From: Lichenostomus cassidix
Lineage: Eukaryota; Chordata; Aves; Passeriformes; Meliphagidae
DNA: 64,000 bases
Assembly (NCBI GenBank): GCA_008360975.2
Contig: CM039182.1
Coordinates: 91,843,405 to 91,907,404, forward strand
Direction of reading: 5' to 3'
The notes under the pieces were generated by a model. It was not told where the DNA came from. It saw only the letters and a list, made by a program, of their open reading frames with translations, and did no database searches. Below are positions 61,601-64,000 of this stretch, in pieces. The translations under genes were made by a program, and so were the position numbers. Position 1 is the stretch's first letter, and each line of letters begins with the position of its first letter.

Positions 61601-64000
61601 AACATTTAATTTTCTGAGGTGCTCTTTAAAGTTAAAAGGTCCATTGTTCAGTGTCCTTTAGGACTGTTTTGGTGTGGCGAGACTAAATTTGAGAAGACTA
61701 CCCACGTAAGACAGACTGGCTGGACAAAGTTTTAAGCAGATCAGAAATTCCCAAGTTACTAGACTACAAAGTATTACAAACAGGAGAGAAGCTGGAGGCA
61801 GGATGAAGAATGGGAGAGTATGGGGATATTGGAACACAAGGTAGCAGTCCTAGCCTTTCTGGTCAGTCCCTCACAGGGATACTGATAACCACCCAGTTAG
61901 CACAGCTAGCACCCAAGTCCCTATCAGTATGAAGAAGGTTCTAAATTCAGGAACATTGTTGGAGGAGCTACCATCTTTCTGTGACTAGACAGACCTGAGA
62001 CTACATAAAACCTGAGCACCAGAGCATATCCTCCACCACACCATGCTCTGTGACACCAGGGAGCTCAAAGCTCATGTTCCAGCCTTCCCTGTATCTCCTA
62101 CAGGCACTACTGCTCCCATGGTGCCACAGCACAGGTCAGAGAAGAGAGTCTCACTGTGCTGGTGCTTAGTGCAGCTGACATCTGAACAGAACTATCACAA
62201 GCTGACTTGTCTGTGCAACACCTTTCAGCTGAAAGCTTTGGCCTCCCGTCTGTGCAGGGCAGCAAGCATGCACAGGACCCGCTGCTGTGGCTCAGCTGAA
62301 AGCTGGGGTCACTTTCTCCCATGTTACCTAGCAGATAGACTTAAGGTTAGTAGGTATGACCACTTCAGAAAGCTATCCTACTATAAAAGACAAAGATTTG
62401 TAATGAGAGAGCAACCAGGAGTTTAGGAGGTGCTATTTAGCACATCAGAATAAGCACAATACCTGCTGTGGGAAGCCCAGCAAACTGGGAGGGAAAGGAA
62501 CAGAGGCAACACTTCTTAAGAGATGAATGTTTACAGTGTCTTTCTTTTGACATGTTTTGCAACAATCCAGACCGTCTCAAGTTGCTATTACTGTGGCACG
62601 CTGTCTTCATTTGAGAGGGGGAAGCACTGCGGTTTTCTGAGTCCATGCCACATTTGGTTTGCATATAATCCAGTATGTTTTCAAGCTCAAAACCAGAAGT
62701 TAAATCAGCTGGTTACAGGGCTTTTTACTGCACTTATTTTAGTTTTACTCTAGGTATGACAAGTATGACCTTAACTTGGAAGAATCTAAAGTACTGCTTA
62801 AAAACTTAAAGCAGACTTAATGTCTGTTTGAACATTCTGTAGGCTTTAAAAAAGAGTGCTGCTTTTTGATCTATTTTGAAGTGTGCTACACATGGAAAAC
62901 TTTTCCTAAAACTTCAGAAAGCTGTGCAGCTTCAGGGTTAGAGTGAAATCAAAGTACAAAAGGCTGGAAAACACCATTCATAGACCTCTCTCACTCAGTT
63001 AACACCAGACAGCGCAGAACCAGACCTTTAAAATCTCTTTACAGGGGGCTGTTAAAAGTAAGTTTGCTCTTACTGCTATTGCTACAGTTTCAACACTGCT
63101 TGATGTTATACTTTATAACTTTTAAATGCACAATGTGTATACATATACTACTATAGCTGAACACTCATGTGGCCAAACATCAGCAACTCTGGCAGGGCGG
63201 GGGGAAGATGCAAAAGGTTGAAACCAGCGATCTTTGTGTAACAGCACAGGCACACTTCTTCTAAGAAGGGAGACAACACGAGAGCAGGAGAGAGCGCCCA
63301 GAAGCTGTTTGGATGCTACATCTATGTGGCAGCTGGGCAGGCTTGCTAAAGCACTGACTGCTACATGTCTCAGACCAAAACAGAGTCTTTCAGCTGCTAG
63401 TGACTGTGTAGGAACACAGAGCACAGCTGATCCCAAATATGCTTTTTGTCTTTGAACACCATAACAGTATCACATCTACTCAGCACACATCAGAAAATGA
63501 TTGAAAATTTATTACAAATCCATTTGCAGCACCCAGCTAAACACCAGCATTTAATGAGAGTCAAAGCAGAATAGGAGAAGAGAGTAAAAAAATATGGTTA
63601 TAATTAACTGGTTCTATTTATCTTAATGGGTTTGTTTATAGCAGTAGGATGTTAGTCACATTATTGTTAATTTGTAAATCAGTTTGCAATGCAAGAAAAC
63701 ATGACACTATTAATAAGGCAGAAATGCAACAGTCAGCACGTGAGTCAGGTAGCTGTACTTTTACAGTCCTCAGCCACTATCAAAAGTTCCATTGTCCCGG
63801 AGGGTTCATCAACAACAAAGGGTTCTTCTGCAAATGACTTTTATCAGGGAATGAAAATTAACTTCTAGTACATACAGTTTACAGGAATTCATATAGTAGA
63901 AGCAGAAAAAGAGTACTCTGCTGCTTTTAAGCCAGAAACCTGGAACTGACAGTTTCAAAGTGAAAAAAAATCCAGCACACATTTTCAGAAACAATTCAAA
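55626..64000 (-). other. PARD6G intron 1 (part)
   Basis: AT-rich sequence with a pyrimidine-rich plus strand at about 59380-60580 and a moderately GC-rich but CpG-poor stretch at about 61025-61310. I looked for the short first coding exon (ending VEVKSK or similar before a donor) and for a CpG island and found neither, so the PARD6G start and promoter should lie beyond 64000. An A run with purine-rich flank is at about 56179-56205. Confidence 0.6.

Noticed and set aside
1..64000. tRNA, rRNA, CRISPR array, endogenous virus or full-length transposon
   Set aside because: I saw no tRNA B-box-like sequence in a cloverleaf context, no rRNA, no regularly spaced repeats, and no polymerase or envelope-like frames or long terminal repeats.

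Overview
The window looks like nuclear DNA from a bird. The repeats are fragments of CR1 non-LTR retrotransposons with the avian-type 3' end (ATTCTRT-like repeats and the 'ggttggaagggacc / catctagtccaac' core). Interspersed repeats are otherwise sparse, introns are AT-rich, and promoters sit in compact CpG islands. The species cannot be named from sequence alone.

Two protein-coding genes can be supported. Both are on the minus strand, head to tail, and both run off the window. (1) BLOC1S4 (BLOC-1 subunit 4, 'cappuccino') occupies about 1-2880. Four phase-0 exons (2832-2620, 2253-2182, 970-869, 197-63) encode the first 174 residues, and the last coding exon lies beyond the left edge. (2) PARD6G (PAR6 gamma polarity adaptor) has its PB1 exon at 55454-55232 and its last coding exon (semi-CRIB, PDZ and tail) at 6802-5943, joined across a 48.4 kb intron. 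A 3'UTR of about 1.9 kb ends near 4035. The short first coding exon (about 24 residues, carrying the start codon) is not in the window and should lie beyond the right edge.

Layout: 1-2880 BLOC1S4; about 2400-3200 its CpG-island promoter, with a 45-46 bp GC-box minisatellite (2906-3062) and an MITF/TFE-type E-box (2867-2874); 3063-4034 short intergenic DNA; 4035-6802 PARD6G last exon, with a CpG-dense CTCF-like patch inside the 3'UTR (about 5215-5330); 6803-55231 PARD6G intron 2; 55232-55454 PB1 exon; 55455-64000 intron 1. Intron 2 holds two CR1 fragments, some simple repeats, a G-quadruplex-type motif, and one GC-rich patch (15740-16140) under a 371-codon open frame.

The genes have unrelated jobs: BLOC1S4 in lysosome-related organelle biogenesis, PARD6G in Cdc42/aPKC/Par3 cell polarity. 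They share only neighbourhood. The most interesting point is that BLOC1S4 is split into several exons here, whereas the human gene is described as intronless and lies on a different chromosome from PARD6G. That fits this being the old intron-bearing locus and the mammalian gene a retrocopy. I found no RNA genes, CRISPR arrays, complete transposons or viral elements.
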